10,424 nt of DNA from JAVBQG01 sp031549185 (GCA_031549185.1 JAVBQG010000007.1:1-10424), one strand, 5' to 3'; shown: positions 1 to 7,218, counted from the first letter of the stretch. The notes: generated from the letters alone by a model not told the origin. Translations and numbers: made by a program.

Positions 1-1
1 G

Positions 2-130
2 GACAAACACCTCCACAACACCAAGACCGCGCTGCTCGAAAAACTGGGAAAGAGTGACGACCCCGACGAAGCCATCCTCCCACTCGATACGAGCAACATT
101 CGAATACTGGAGACAACACTGCATGCGTGA
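2..130 (+). CDS. C-terminal end of an unidentified protein, possibly a LuxR-type transcriptional regulator (5' end outside window)
   Basis: An open frame enters from the left edge and stops at TGA 128-130, giving 42 residues. It reads KHLHNTKTALLEKLG followed by an acidic tail. The spacing of HLHN and the final EKLG resembles the recognition helix and last helix of LuxR/FixJ-type DNA-binding domains, which typically end in something like VKxHLxNIYxKLG. The tail of about 26 residues after KLG is rather long for that family. The gene is on the opposite strand to all others here and converges on the exporter gene. The protein is too incomplete to assign with confidence. A coding frame is likely, because it ends just before a short intergenic gap. 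A regulator of the neighbouring catabolic cluster is a guess from position only. Confidence 0.45.
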   Translation, partial: DKHLHNTKTALLEKLGKSDDPDEAILPLDTSNIRILETTLHA

Positions 131-245
131 GGCCCGCTACGCTGGCTTTGCAGATTACTCGTGTATGCATATCCTGAGAGTCTCATGTGCGACGCGGGGT
201 CTACGATGCCGCCGGTGTCGGCACCGCGTGGACATGCAACAGTCC
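131..245. other. Convergent intergenic gap with small inverted repeats
   Basis: This stretch separates the stop codons of the plus-strand fragment and the minus-strand DMT exporter. It contains an 11-base inverted repeat, TGAGA-G-TCTCA, at 175-185, and a five-pair hairpin, CGGTG-TCGG-CACCG, at 213-226. Neither has a following T-tract on either strand, so neither is a convincing intrinsic terminator. The hairpin could act as a weak bidirectional stop between convergent genes. I see no small ORF here that I would defend. Confidence 0.3.
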
Positions 246-1136
246 TCAGCTCTTCACCCGCGCATTCCACAGCACGCCGGCGATGATCAGCCCCATACTC
301 GCGATCTGCAGGAGCGTCACGCTCTGCGCGCCCCACAACAGCACCGACAATCCCACCGAGAAGATCGGGACCAGATTGATGAAGGCCATCGCCTTGCTGA
401 CGCCGACGTATAGAACCCCCTGCTGTTGAAGATAGAAGCCGATGCCGGAGGGAAAGAGCCCCATGTAGATCGAGGCAGCCCAGACCGCGGGTGCACTCCA
501 GACGATGGACTCGAACTGGTAGAGAAAGAACGGAAAGGAGAAGGCGATCGTGACGGTGGTGCAGAAGAAGATCGACGAGACGGCCGAGTAGCGCGCGATG
601 ACGCCCCGGTTCCCCACGTTGTAGAGTGCGAAACAGAGCACGCCCGCCAACATGATCACGTCGCCTTTGTTGAAGCGCATCGACGCCAACGTCGCGATAT
701 TCCCGCCGGAGATCACCAGCAGCACGCCGCAGAGCGCCATCAGCAGCGCACCGATGCGTCCGGGCGGCAGCGCCTCTTTGCCGCAGAGGGCCGCAATGAT
801 CGACGAGAAGATCGGCAGCATGGCGGCGATCATCGCCGAGTTGACTGGCGTCGTGTAGACCAGCGACAGAAAATAAAGATAGTGGTAGATGTAAACGCCG
901 AAGCCAAGCAGAATCAGGCCCGGCAGGTCTTTTTTCTCCGGCACTTGCATGTACCTCGGCTTTTGCAGGACGAACGGCAGCAGCGCGAACCAACCGCACA
1001 GAAAGCGCATGAAGACCAGCGACATCGGCGGAATATCCGTGACGGCCGCCTTCACCAGATGATACGTGCCGGCGAACGTGAGCGACGAAAAAATCAAGCC
1101 TGCGTAGACATTCAAAACGGGAACCCCCAACTTCAA
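246..1136 (-). CDS. DMT superfamily (EamA-type) membrane transporter
   Basis: The product is a 296-residue, strongly hydrophobic protein with about ten membrane segments, arranged as two EamA repeats of about 145 residues each. This is the usual size and layout of drug/metabolite transporters. Family-like features are the first helix ending in TYHLVKAAV, then IPPMSLVFMRFLCGW near residues 36-50, and a second repeat starting with the KGDVIMLAGVLCFALYNVG segment. Such proteins usually export metabolites or amino-acid-like compounds across the inner membrane, and the substrate cannot be read from sequence. No ATG exists near the N-terminus. The frame opens with TTG at 1136, and another TTG at 1115 (289 residues) has a GGGGG stretch eight bases upstream, so the start is uncertain. 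The first TTG lies only five bases beyond the T-tract of the preceding terminator. Expression may therefore rely on readthrough of the hydroxylase operon. It may supply efflux of a by-product, but that is inference. Confidence 0.85.
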   Translation of the reverse strand: MKLGVPVLNVYAGLIFSSLTFAGTYHLVKAAVTDIPPMSLVFMRFLCGWFALLPFVLQKPRYMQVPEKKDLPGLILLGFGVYIYHYLYFLSLVYTTPVNSAMIAAMLPIFSSIIAALCGKEALPPGRIGALLMALCGVLLVISGGNIATLASMRFNKGDVIMLAGVLCFALYNVGNRGVIARYSAVSSIFFCTTVTIAFSFPFFLYQFESIVWSAPAVWAASIYMGLFPSGIGFYLQQQGVLYVGVSKAMAFINLVPIFSVGLSVLLWGAQSVTLLQIASMGLIIAGVLWNARVKS

Positions 1137-1141
1137 GCGAG

Positions 1142-1181
1142 AAAAAGGCCCCCGGAGATTGTGCGGGGTATCCCGGAGGCC
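1142..1181 (-). terminator. Intrinsic terminator after the nitrilase gene
   Basis: On the minus strand a GC-rich stem of ten pairs, including two G-T wobbles, is formed by GGCCTCCGGG (1181 down to 1172) and TCCGGGGGCC (1156 down to 1147). It is directly followed by TTTTT (1146-1142). It begins about 40 bases after the stop codon of the nitrilase-family gene and would end the hydroxylase-amidase transcript. It sits immediately before the TTG start of the DMT exporter, so it could also act as an attenuator for that gene. Confidence 0.8.
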
Positions 1182-1223
1182 GTTTGACGCGTTATCCCTC
1201 GGCCACTCTCGCCGGATGAAGTA

Positions 1224-2003
1224 CTATCTCTTGTTCAAAACCCTGTCTCCCAGCACAGGAAACTCCGCTCTCGTACGATCGACGAGAGCGGAGTCTATTT
1301 CCGCTCTCACGATCACCTCCAGATAACCGCTGCCCGCAATCACGTTGCCCCAGGGGTCCACGATCTGGCTGTGCCCCAGAAAGCGAACGCCGTTCTGCAC
1401 GCCGGCGGCGTTGCTCGATATCAGACAACAGGTATTCTCGAGCGCTCTCGCCTGGTTCAGGGCGTTCCAAGCCTCCAGGCGCGGATACGGCCAGCCCGAG
1501 GTCACGAGGAAGAACTTCGCGCCAAGATCGACCATCGCCCGGTAGAGCTCGGGGAAACGCAGGTCGTAGCAGGTCGAGAGCCCCATCTTCCCGAACGCGG
1601 TGTCGAGTACGGCGATCTCCGTGCCCGGCGTCAGGAGTTCCGGTTCGCGGGATTTGTAGTTGAAGAGGTGCATCTTGCTGTACTGCCCGATCTTCCCGCC
1701 CTTTCTGTCGAACAGGATGCTCGTGTTGAGGTACTGCTCTCCCCTCTTCTCTACGAAGCTTCCGGAGAAGACGTACGCCCCCAGCTCCTTCGCCTTCTGC
1801 GAGACGGCCTGCGCCGTTGGGCCGTCGATCGGCTCGCTCTCGCTCCAATACCTGTCGTAGTCGAGAAATCCGATGTTCCAGAGCTCCGGCAGGACAATCA
1901 GGTCGGATCCCTTGCACCTGTCCATCATGCCCAGCGCATAGGTGATCGTCTGCTCTTTCGTGCGGCCATCCTTTATCTCAAGCTGAACGGAAGCTATTTT
2001 CAT
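1224..2003 (-). CDS. Carbon-nitrogen hydrolase of the nitrilase superfamily (omega-amidase-like)
   Basis: This is a 259-residue cytosolic enzyme of the CN-hydrolase fold. The Glu-Lys-Cys catalytic triad is visible: Glu40 in VLPELW, Lys110 in YSKMHLF and Cys145 in STCYDLRFPEL. The later motif GHSQIVDPWG is also typical. The length matches short amidases such as omega-amidase/Nit2 and MtnU-like proteins rather than the longer beta-ureidopropionases. The likely reaction is hydrolysis of a small amide to a carboxylate plus ammonia, with the exact substrate unknown. The start is ATG at 2003, preceded by GGAGAGGAG about seven bases upstream, a strong ribosome binding site. It lies 37 bases after the molybdopterin-subunit stop and is the last gene before a terminator, so it is probably co-transcribed with the hydroxylase. 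It would then act late in the same pathway, on an amide made after ring opening (inference). Confidence 0.9.
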   Translation of the reverse strand: MKIASVQLEIKDGRTKEQTITYALGMMDRCKGSDLIVLPELWNIGFLDYDRYWSESEPIDGPTAQAVSQKAKELGAYVFSGSFVEKRGEQYLNTSILFDRKGGKIGQYSKMHLFNYKSREPELLTPGTEIAVLDTAFGKMGLSTCYDLRFPELYRAMVDLGAKFFLVTSGWPYPRLEAWNALNQARALENTCCLISSNAAGVQNGVRFLGHSQIVDPWGNVIAGSGYLEVIVRAEIDSALVDRTRAEFPVLGDRVLNKR

Positions 2004-2040
2004 ACAGACACTCCTCTCCGGCGAAATTAAGCGAAGCGGG

Positions 2041-4347
2041 CTACCGCTTCGACATGGCCTCCAGCACCTTCTCGGACGTGATCGGCAGGTTGCGCAGGCG
2101 GACGCCGACGGCGTCGTAGATGGCGTTGGCGATAGCTGGAGCGATCGCGGTCAGCGCGGGCTCTCCCAGTCCCTTCGCTCCATACGGCCCGTTGGGGTCG
2201 TTCGATTCGATCAGAAGAGATGTAATGGGAGGCATCTCCGTCATGCGCGGCATATAGTTGTGTTTGAAGCTCTGATTGCGGACGGAGCCATCCCCTTCCA
2301 TCATGGACTCCATCATCGCGAAACCGATCCCCATTGCCACGGCACCGTAGACCTGCCCCTCGGCCATCATCGGGTTGATCGCCTTGCCGACGTCGTGCGA
2401 GGAAACTATATTCAGGAGCTTCACCTCGCCCGTCTCGCGGTTGACGGCCACCTCCGCAATCTGTGTAACAAAAGGATAGGCGCAGGAGACGTTCCCCACT
2501 TTGGTATCGGGGTGGACCATGCTCACGTTCGGCGGTTGATAGGAACCATGCCCGATGATTGTGGCGCCCGCCTGTTCGTAGGAAGCGGCCTCGGCAACCT
2601 CGGCGAAACCCATCGAGTCGCCCGCGTGCATGGACGAACCGCCGTCCGTGCGGCGAACGACACCGTCCTCAATAATCAACTGATCAGGAGAGGTACAGAG
2701 ATGCCGCGCCGCGACCGCCAGCAGTTTCTTGCGAGCATCGATGGCGGCGTTCTTCACAGCATTTCCGCCGAGCGTGGTCACGCGGTCGCCGAAGGTCCCC
2801 ATCCCGTGGGGACTGTACTCGGTATCCATCTCCGACACGGAGATCCACTCCAGCGGGATGCCCAGCTCCTCCGCCGCGATCATCGCAAAAACCGTCTTGC
2901 AGCCCTGGCCGATGTCCACCTCTCCCGGGAAGATGGTGACCCGGCCCTCTTCGTTGATCCGCACGAAGGCGGAGGAGCCGTCGAAGAACGGCAAAAAGGT
3001 CCGATTGCCCGAAACGTGGAGACAGGCGGCGATTCCGATTCCCTTGGTCCACTTTTCGTCGTGGGTCTTTTTATAGGCGGTTTTTTTCTCCGTCCAGTGC
3101 GCTGCCTCGATGCTTTGCCTGATGCAGTCGATCAGGCCACAGCTGCCCAGCCACCAGTTATGCGGCGTGACGTCGCCCGTCTGGCTGGCGTTCTTCAGAC
3201 GAAGTTCGGCGGGATCCATCCCCAGTTTGACAGCCGCCTCGTCGATCAGCGTCTCCTGCGCGTAATGGCTCTGGGGGCACCCAAAGCCGCGAAACGCACC
3301 AGTCGGCATACGATTGGTATAAACCAGAAAACTCGCTGTACGAATGTTTTTGATCCGATAGAGGTTGTCGTTGCGAGTCGTGGCGCTCAGTGTGATGCCG
3401 GGCCCGTAGTTCATGTAGGCCCCGTTGTCGGCAAAGATGCGCACCTTCTTGCCCAAGAAGGTACCGTCGGCTGCCACGGCCAGCTGCATGTGAATCTTCA
3501 TCGGCACGCGCGGCAGAGAAGCGGTCAGTTCGTCCTGGCGCGTGTTGATCATCTTTACCGGACGCCCGGTAAACTTGGAGAGCAGCGCGCAGAGCGGATG
3601 CAGTTTATATTCGAGTTTGCCGCCAAATCCGCCACCGAGCGGGAACTGGATGACTCGCACCTGATCCCTGCGCACGCCAAGCGCCTTCGCGTAGGTCATC
3701 CTCGCCAAGACAGGCGACTGCGTCGGCAGCCAGAAGGTGATACGATCGCCAGACCATTCCGCAATCCCCGCGTTGGGTTCGATGTATCCGTGGTGGATTC
3801 TGCCGGAGATAAACTCGCCCTCCACGACCACGGCGGCCTCGGCGAAGGCTTTTTCGACGTCGCCGTGGCTAACGTTCATCTCGCGCGCGACGTTGGTCCC
3901 GAACTGTTCATGTACGAGGGGAGCGCCCGGCTGCATCGCCTCCTCCGGATCGAAGAGGATGGGAAGCTCTTCATACTCCACGTGAATAAGGGAGACGGCC
4001 TCCTTCGCAATTTCGAGGCTGGTCGCCGCCACGACGGCCACCTCGTCGCCACGGTAACGTACCTTGTCGGTGGCCAGCAGCTGCTCGTCCAGCCATTTCT
4101 CCCCCGCCACGGAATAGTACGGAAGGGACATGTCGGCACCGGTAACCACTGCACGCACGCCGGCCAACGCTTTTGCCCGGGAGGTATCGATGTTCAGTAT
4201 CCGTCCGTGCGGGATCGGGCTGCGCAGCACGGCGCCGTAGAGCATACCGCCGACGCTGTAGTCGCTGCCGTAAATGTGCCGACCGGTCACCTTGTCCACC
4301 GAGTCGATGAGGGGAATCGATTTGCCGATCACGGAGTGCGTTTTCAT
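2041..4347 (-). CDS. Xanthine-dehydrogenase-family molybdopterin-binding (catalytic) subunit
   Basis: This 768-residue large subunit of a molybdenum hydroxylase starts with an alpha/beta hammerhead domain (about residues 18-130), followed by the two molybdopterin-binding domains. Visible motifs are HHGYIEPN (185-192), the cofactor loop GGGFGGK (238-244), an Arg at 280 in SLPRVP, AFRGFG (351-356), the GEVDIGQG loop, and GLGEP near 726-730, whose Glu729 is the expected catalytic base. The family hydroxylates N-heterocycles or oxidises aldehydes using water as oxygen source. Canonical xanthine dehydrogenases have Glu straight after GGGFGGK; here it is Leu245 followed by Glu246, so xanthine should not be assumed as substrate. 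The start is ATG at 4347, overlapping the stop of the [2Fe-2S] gene as ATGA and preceded by a G-rich stretch. The same frame stays open upstream to 4878, but that part only shadows the [2Fe-2S] gene. No XdhC-type maturation gene is in the window. Confidence 0.93.
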   Translation of the reverse strand: MKTHSVIGKSIPLIDSVDKVTGRHIYGSDYSVGGMLYGAVLRSPIPHGRILNIDTSRAKALAGVRAVVTGADMSLPYYSVAGEKWLDEQLLATDKVRYRGDEVAVVAATSLEIAKEAVSLIHVEYEELPILFDPEEAMQPGAPLVHEQFGTNVAREMNVSHGDVEKAFAEAAVVVEGEFISGRIHHGYIEPNAGIAEWSGDRITFWLPTQSPVLARMTYAKALGVRRDQVRVIQFPLGGGFGGKLEYKLHPLCALLSKFTGRPVKMINTRQDELTASLPRVPMKIHMQLAVAADGTFLGKKVRIFADNGAYMNYGPGITLSATTRNDNLYRIKNIRTASFLVYTNRMPTGAFRGFGCPQSHYAQETLIDEAAVKLGMDPAELRLKNASQTGDVTPHNWWLGSCGLIDCIRQSIEAAHWTEKKTAYKKTHDEKWTKGIGIAACLHVSGNRTFLPFFDGSSAFVRINEEGRVTIFPGEVDIGQGCKTVFAMIAAEELGIPLEWISVSEMDTEYSPHGMGTFGDRVTTLGGNAVKNAAIDARKKLLAVAARHLCTSPDQLIIEDGVVRRTDGGSSMHAGDSMGFAEVAEAASYEQAGATIIGHGSYQPPNVSMVHPDTKVGNVSCAYPFVTQIAEVAVNRETGEVKLLNIVSSHDVGKAINPMMAEGQVYGAVAMGIGFAMMESMMEGDGSVRNQSFKHNYMPRMTEMPPITSLLIESNDPNGPYGAKGLGEPALTAIAPAIANAIYDAVGVRLRNLPITSEKVLEAMSKR

Positions 4348-4862
4348 GCCTTTATCCCCCCTTGAGATGGCGATCCCTTTCCGTCGCAGCAGAGTTCCGC
4401 AAGAGTTTTTGCGGCCATTCCGACCGCTTTGACGATGTTTTCGTATCCGCTGCAGCGGCAGAGATGACCGACCATCGCGGAACGAATCTCCGCCTCTGTC
4501 GGATTGGGATTCAAGGAGAGCAATCCAATCGCGGCCATCACCATGCCGGGGGTGCAGTAGCCGCACTGGATCGCGCCAGCGTCCACAAACGCCTTCTGTA
4601 CCGGGTGCAGGCCGTCTCCCGACGCAATACCCTCGATGGTCACGACGTCGCCGCCGTCGGCCTGCAGCGCAAGCATCATGCAGGAGAGCACGGTCTTGCC
4701 GTTCAGCAGAACGGTACAGGCGCCGCAGTCTCCGTTGTCGCAACCCTTTTTCGTGCCGGTGAGCTGTGTCCCCTCCCGTATGAAATCGAGAAGCGTCATA
4801 TCGCTTCGTACATCTTCCCGATACTCGTACCCGTTGATTCGAATCGTGGCAGTCTGGTTCAT
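4344..4862 (-). CDS. [2Fe-2S] ferredoxin subunit of the xanthine-dehydrogenase-family hydroxylase
   Basis: This 172-residue electron-transfer subunit carries electrons from the molybdenum site to the FAD subunit. Both iron-sulfur clusters are fully supported. The N-terminal plant-type cluster has Cys41, Cys46, Cys49 and Cys61 (pattern GCDNGDCGACTV, then LSC). The C-terminal helical domain has Cys100, Cys103, Cys135 and Cys137 (QCGYCTPGM and LCRCSGY). Length and domain order match stand-alone small subunits of CoxS/XdhC-like type. The start is ATG at 4862, with GAGGAG about eight bases upstream. The start overlaps the FAD-gene stop as ATGA, and the stop overlaps the large-subunit start in the same way, so the three subunits should be translationally coupled. 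Nothing is missing or truncated. Confidence 0.95.
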   Translation of the reverse strand: MNQTATIRINGYEYREDVRSDMTLLDFIREGTQLTGTKKGCDNGDCGACTVLLNGKTVLSCMMLALQADGGDVVTIEGIASGDGLHPVQKAFVDAGAIQCGYCTPGMVMAAIGLLSLNPNPTEAEIRSAMVGHLCRCSGYENIVKAVGMAAKTLAELCCDGKGSPSQGGIKA

Positions 4863-5770
4863 CTTTCTCTCTCCTCAAGGGCGCCGTTCACAGCTTCGCG
4901 GATAACAGCGGGCGTTATCCGCCTCCGGTAATCCTGCGAGAAATAGAGGCATTCGCTCCAGAGCAACTCGGCCGATATTTTCTCCGCCATGCCTTCGCCG
5001 GATATTTTTTCGAACGTGTGTATATATTTCGCGGAACCGCCTATCGTCAGATCGAAAACACCGCCTCGCGAGACGGCGATGACACTGACGAATGGCAATC
5101 CCATCTGAGTCGGCTGGCGCAGTCTCGCATACCCCCATCCGTCCGCTACGGGCTTCCGGAAAGAAACCTCCGTCAGAATTTCGTCCGGCTTCAGATCAAG
5201 AGAGCCGTTCGTCTTCAAGAACCGTCGTACCTGCACACTCCGTTCGCCGTCTCTGTTCTTCAAAACGGCGACGGCGTCATAGGCCGAGAGCGGCAGCAGA
5301 AGATCCGAATAAGCGGCGTTCTGACAGGGACGGGCGCCCTGGTCGCCGGTCATCGCCCCGCATCCGGGCAGAAAACAGGTGCCGCAGTTCGCGCGCGCGC
5401 AACAGAGATTGCCGCCCACCGTCCCCACATTTCGCACCTCGACGGAGCCGATCTCCCCCGCGACGGTGCAGAGCGTCGGGGCACAGCGGCGCAACAGATC
5501 GCTCTCCAAAAGCTCGGTGATCGTCACGCAGGCCCCGATGCGTATAACATCCCCGTCCTCTCCGATATGACGCAGCTCCTCGATTCTGGTGATGTCGAGC
5601 AGCCCTCCCGGTTTTGCCGTGCCGTGCTTGATTTTCAGCAGAAGGTCCGTTCCACCGGCCAAAATTCGCCGCCTGTCGTTTCCGGCGACGGAAAGGGCGT
5701 CCGCCAAGCTGGAAACCCTTTCATAAAAAAAACCCTGCGTCTGTGGTCTCGCCTTGTCGTCTTGTGACAT
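4859..5770 (-). CDS. FAD-binding (PCMH-type) subunit of the xanthine-dehydrogenase-family hydroxylase
   Basis: This 303-residue medium subunit would bind FAD and pass electrons to the final acceptor. FAD-contact motifs are RRRILAGGTDLLLKIKHG (about 33-50) and the segment around 107-121 containing VRNVGTVGGN. The C-terminal part matches the CO-dehydrogenase flavoprotein C-terminal domain. Right after GGN, where most homologues continue with a run like LxNASPxAD, this protein has six cysteines at 123, 124, 129, 132, 137 and 149. That recalls, without matching, the extra [4Fe-4S] cluster of 4-hydroxybenzoyl-CoA reductase beta subunits. I chose ATG 5770 as start. It has GGGGGA six bases upstream, and the residues that follow align with the family's usual N-terminus. 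The frame is open back to 6046, but that part crosses a terminator and the end of preA and is not credible. It is the first gene of the hydroxylase operon. Confidence 0.9.
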   Translation of the reverse strand: MSQDDKARPQTQGFFYERVSSLADALSVAGNDRRRILAGGTDLLLKIKHGTAKPGGLLDITRIEELRHIGEDGDVIRIGACVTITELLESDLLRRCAPTLCTVAGEIGSVEVRNVGTVGGNLCCARANCGTCFLPGCGAMTGDQGARPCQNAAYSDLLLPLSAYDAVAVLKNRDGERSVQVRRFLKTNGSLDLKPDEILTEVSFRKPVADGWGYARLRQPTQMGLPFVSVIAVSRGGVFDLTIGGSAKYIHTFEKISGEGMAEKISAELLWSECLYFSQDYRRRITPAVIREAVNGALEERER

Positions 5771-5831
5771 CACAGTTCCCCCGTATATTTCTCTCGTTTC
5801 ATCCGGCCACAACCGTCTCTTCACCGCCTCG
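5771..5831 (-). promoter_or_regulatory. Likely promoter region of the hydroxylase operon (weak signals)
   Basis: Any dedicated promoter for the FAD-[2Fe-2S]-molybdopterin-nitrilase operon must lie in this 61-base stretch, because the terminator of the preceding unit ends at 5832. The best boxes I can see on the minus strand are TTGTGG (5812-5807) and TATACG (5787-5782). Their 19-base spacing is poor, and the -10 box almost touches the ribosome binding site. The location is supported by layout, the exact boxes are not. Confidence 0.2.
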
Positions 5832-5882
5832 AAAAAAGAGAGAGAGGCTGCGGAAGCCGCGATGTAGTAGATTTCCGCAGCC
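5832..5882 (-). terminator. Strong intrinsic terminator after preA
   Basis: On the minus strand GGCTGCGGAA (5882-5873) pairs perfectly over ten bases with TTCCGCAGCC (5855-5846) across a 17-base loop. A pyrimidine-rich stretch and TTTTTT (5837-5832) follow. It lies about 70 bases after the preA stop and separates the TRAP-preA unit from the hydroxylase operon. Confidence 0.88.
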
Positions 5883-5952
5883 TTTCTCTTTACCTCCCGC
5901 TTCATACGAAAAAACGTAAGTGACGTCGGAGCGGAAGGTTCCGAAACACCTT

Positions 5953-7173
5953 CTAGTTGAAATCGCCGAGGTAGACGGGAACGTCTCCCTTCAGTTCGAT
6001 CGCGTCGCGCGGGCAGAGCGACGAGCAGAGTCCGCAGCCCTCGCACTTGAGGGGATCGATGATCGCCTTCGCGTCGTCGCCCTTACCGATCATCTTGATT
6101 GCGTCCTTGAAGCACCAGTTGGGGCAGATTGCACAACCGTCGCACAGGTTGTTGTCCACCTTGCTCGTCGGCTTGGAGGTGCGGTCAACCTTGTCCCAGC
6201 TCACGATCTGCGGCAACGTGAGGCCGATCAGTTCCCTGGCCGCGGAGTAGTTGTTTTCGATCAGGAAGTTCTCCAGGCCCTGCAGAATCTCCTCGATGAC
6301 GCCGAACTTCTTGCCGCCGTAAATGATCGCCGTACAGATCTGAACCGTCGTCGCGCCGACCATCATCGCCTTGACGAAGTCCTGCCACGTGTAGATGCCG
6401 TTGGTCGCCGAGATGGGAACCCCGTGCGCCTGCGCGATCTTCGCGACCCACTTGAGCATGATCGGACGCATCCAGGGGCCGCCCACGCCCGCGAAGGCCG
6501 AGTGAAGAATCGGGCGTCCGGAAGGAAGGTCGATGTCGAGCGACGAGTAACGGTTGATGACGGTCACGCCCTTGGCGCCCGCTGCTTTCATCGCACCGGC
6601 GGATTCCACGATATTGACCGCTTCGCCGGTGAGCTTGGTGAAGACCGGGATGCTGACGGAATTGACGACCGCGTTCACGACCTCGGCCGCGGCCTCGGGC
6701 GAGTTACCCAGCACCTGGCCGCTCTTGTAGCCCAGGTCCTTGGGGTGCGGGCAACCGAAGTTGAGCTCGATCATGGGGACGCCGACGTCCTCCATCTTCT
6801 TCGCGAGTTCCTGCCAGTTGGGGATCGAGATGCCGGAGATGCTGCCCACAACCGTGCAGTTGTACTCGTCGCAGGCTTTTTTGGCCTTGACCATCTCGGG
6901 GAACCAGTCGTCGACGTCGATGGTAGACAGAGCCTCGCAGGAGTAGTTCGAATAGATTTCAGGCCATCCTCTCTTGTGCAGGACGGTGAAGCGCGGCGCC
7001 GAGTAACGCTGCGCCAGTTTCTCGGGGCTGATCGTCTTGCTGATGACGCCGCCCGCTCCAGCCTCGGCACACTTTCTCATATACTCGGCATTCTTCGTCG
7101 GCGTGGCGGACGCCACAATCAAGGGGTTTTTGAATTTCACACCGCAATATTCGACATTCAGATCAGGTTTCAT
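5953..7173 (-). CDS. preA: PreA-like dihydropyrimidine/dihydroorotate dehydrogenase-family flavoprotein with C-terminal 2x[4Fe-4S] domain
   Basis: This is a 406-residue cytosolic reductase. Residues 1 to about 320 form an FMN-binding dihydroorotate-dehydrogenase barrel, with NPLIVASATPT near 16-26, GGVISKTI near 41-48 and LNFGCPHP at 137-144. The C-terminus is a two-cluster ferredoxin domain with Cys344/347/350/354 and Cys377/380/383/387. The fourth cysteine of the first set is followed by Phe instead of the common Pro. The family reduces or oxidises a ring C=C bond of pyrimidine-like substrates. Enterobacterial PreA works with the FAD/NAD(H) subunit PreT, which is not in this window. In the active-site loop, where mammalian dihydropyrimidine dehydrogenase has a catalytic Cys (ACGQ), this protein has Ser151 (KSGQ), so the substrate is uncertain. 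ATG 7173 is chosen over an upstream in-frame start at 7221 because GGGAGG lies about eight bases upstream. It is the last gene before the terminator, 107 bases after dctP. Confidence 0.88.
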   Translation of the reverse strand: MKPDLNVEYCGVKFKNPLIVASATPTKNAEYMRKCAEAGAGGVISKTISPEKLAQRYSAPRFTVLHKRGWPEIYSNYSCEALSTIDVDDWFPEMVKAKKACDEYNCTVVGSISGISIPNWQELAKKMEDVGVPMIELNFGCPHPKDLGYKSGQVLGNSPEAAAEVVNAVVNSVSIPVFTKLTGEAVNIVESAGAMKAAGAKGVTVINRYSSLDIDLPSGRPILHSAFAGVGGPWMRPIMLKWVAKIAQAHGVPISATNGIYTWQDFVKAMMVGATTVQICTAIIYGGKKFGVIEEILQGLENFLIENNYSAARELIGLTLPQIVSWDKVDRTSKPTSKVDNNLCDGCAICPNWCFKDAIKMIGKGDDAKAIIDPLKCEGCGLCSSLCPRDAIELKGDVPVYLGDFN

Positions 7174-7218
7174 TGATATATCCTCCCTTTCAAAGCACTC
7201 TGCTGTTTCCAATTGACA

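Noticed and set aside
426..1187. Plus-strand open frame of 253 codons over the exporter gene
   Set aside because: The product is highly charged and low-complexity, lies antisense to a clear membrane transporter, and has no convincing start site.
2260..4365. Long plus-strand open frame (about 700 codons) antisense to the molybdopterin subunit gene
   Set aside because: It is a shadow frame of a GC-rich gene. The translation is rich in Arg, His and Gly with no domain pattern, while the minus strand encodes an intact, motif-complete enzyme.
4348..4878. Upstream extension of the molybdopterin subunit that could suggest a fusion protein
   Set aside because: The extension overlaps the intact [2Fe-2S] gene in another frame. 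The real start at 4347 matches the family N-terminus and has an ATGA coupling site.
5385..5402. Alternating CG run that might form Z-DNA or be a simple repeat
   Set aside because: It is short and simply encodes a Cys-Ala-Arg-Ala-Asn stretch in a GC-rich coding region.
5771..6046. Upstream extension of the FAD subunit by 92 residues
   Set aside because: It would run through the end of preA and the 5832-5882 terminator, and shows no resemblance to the family N-terminus.
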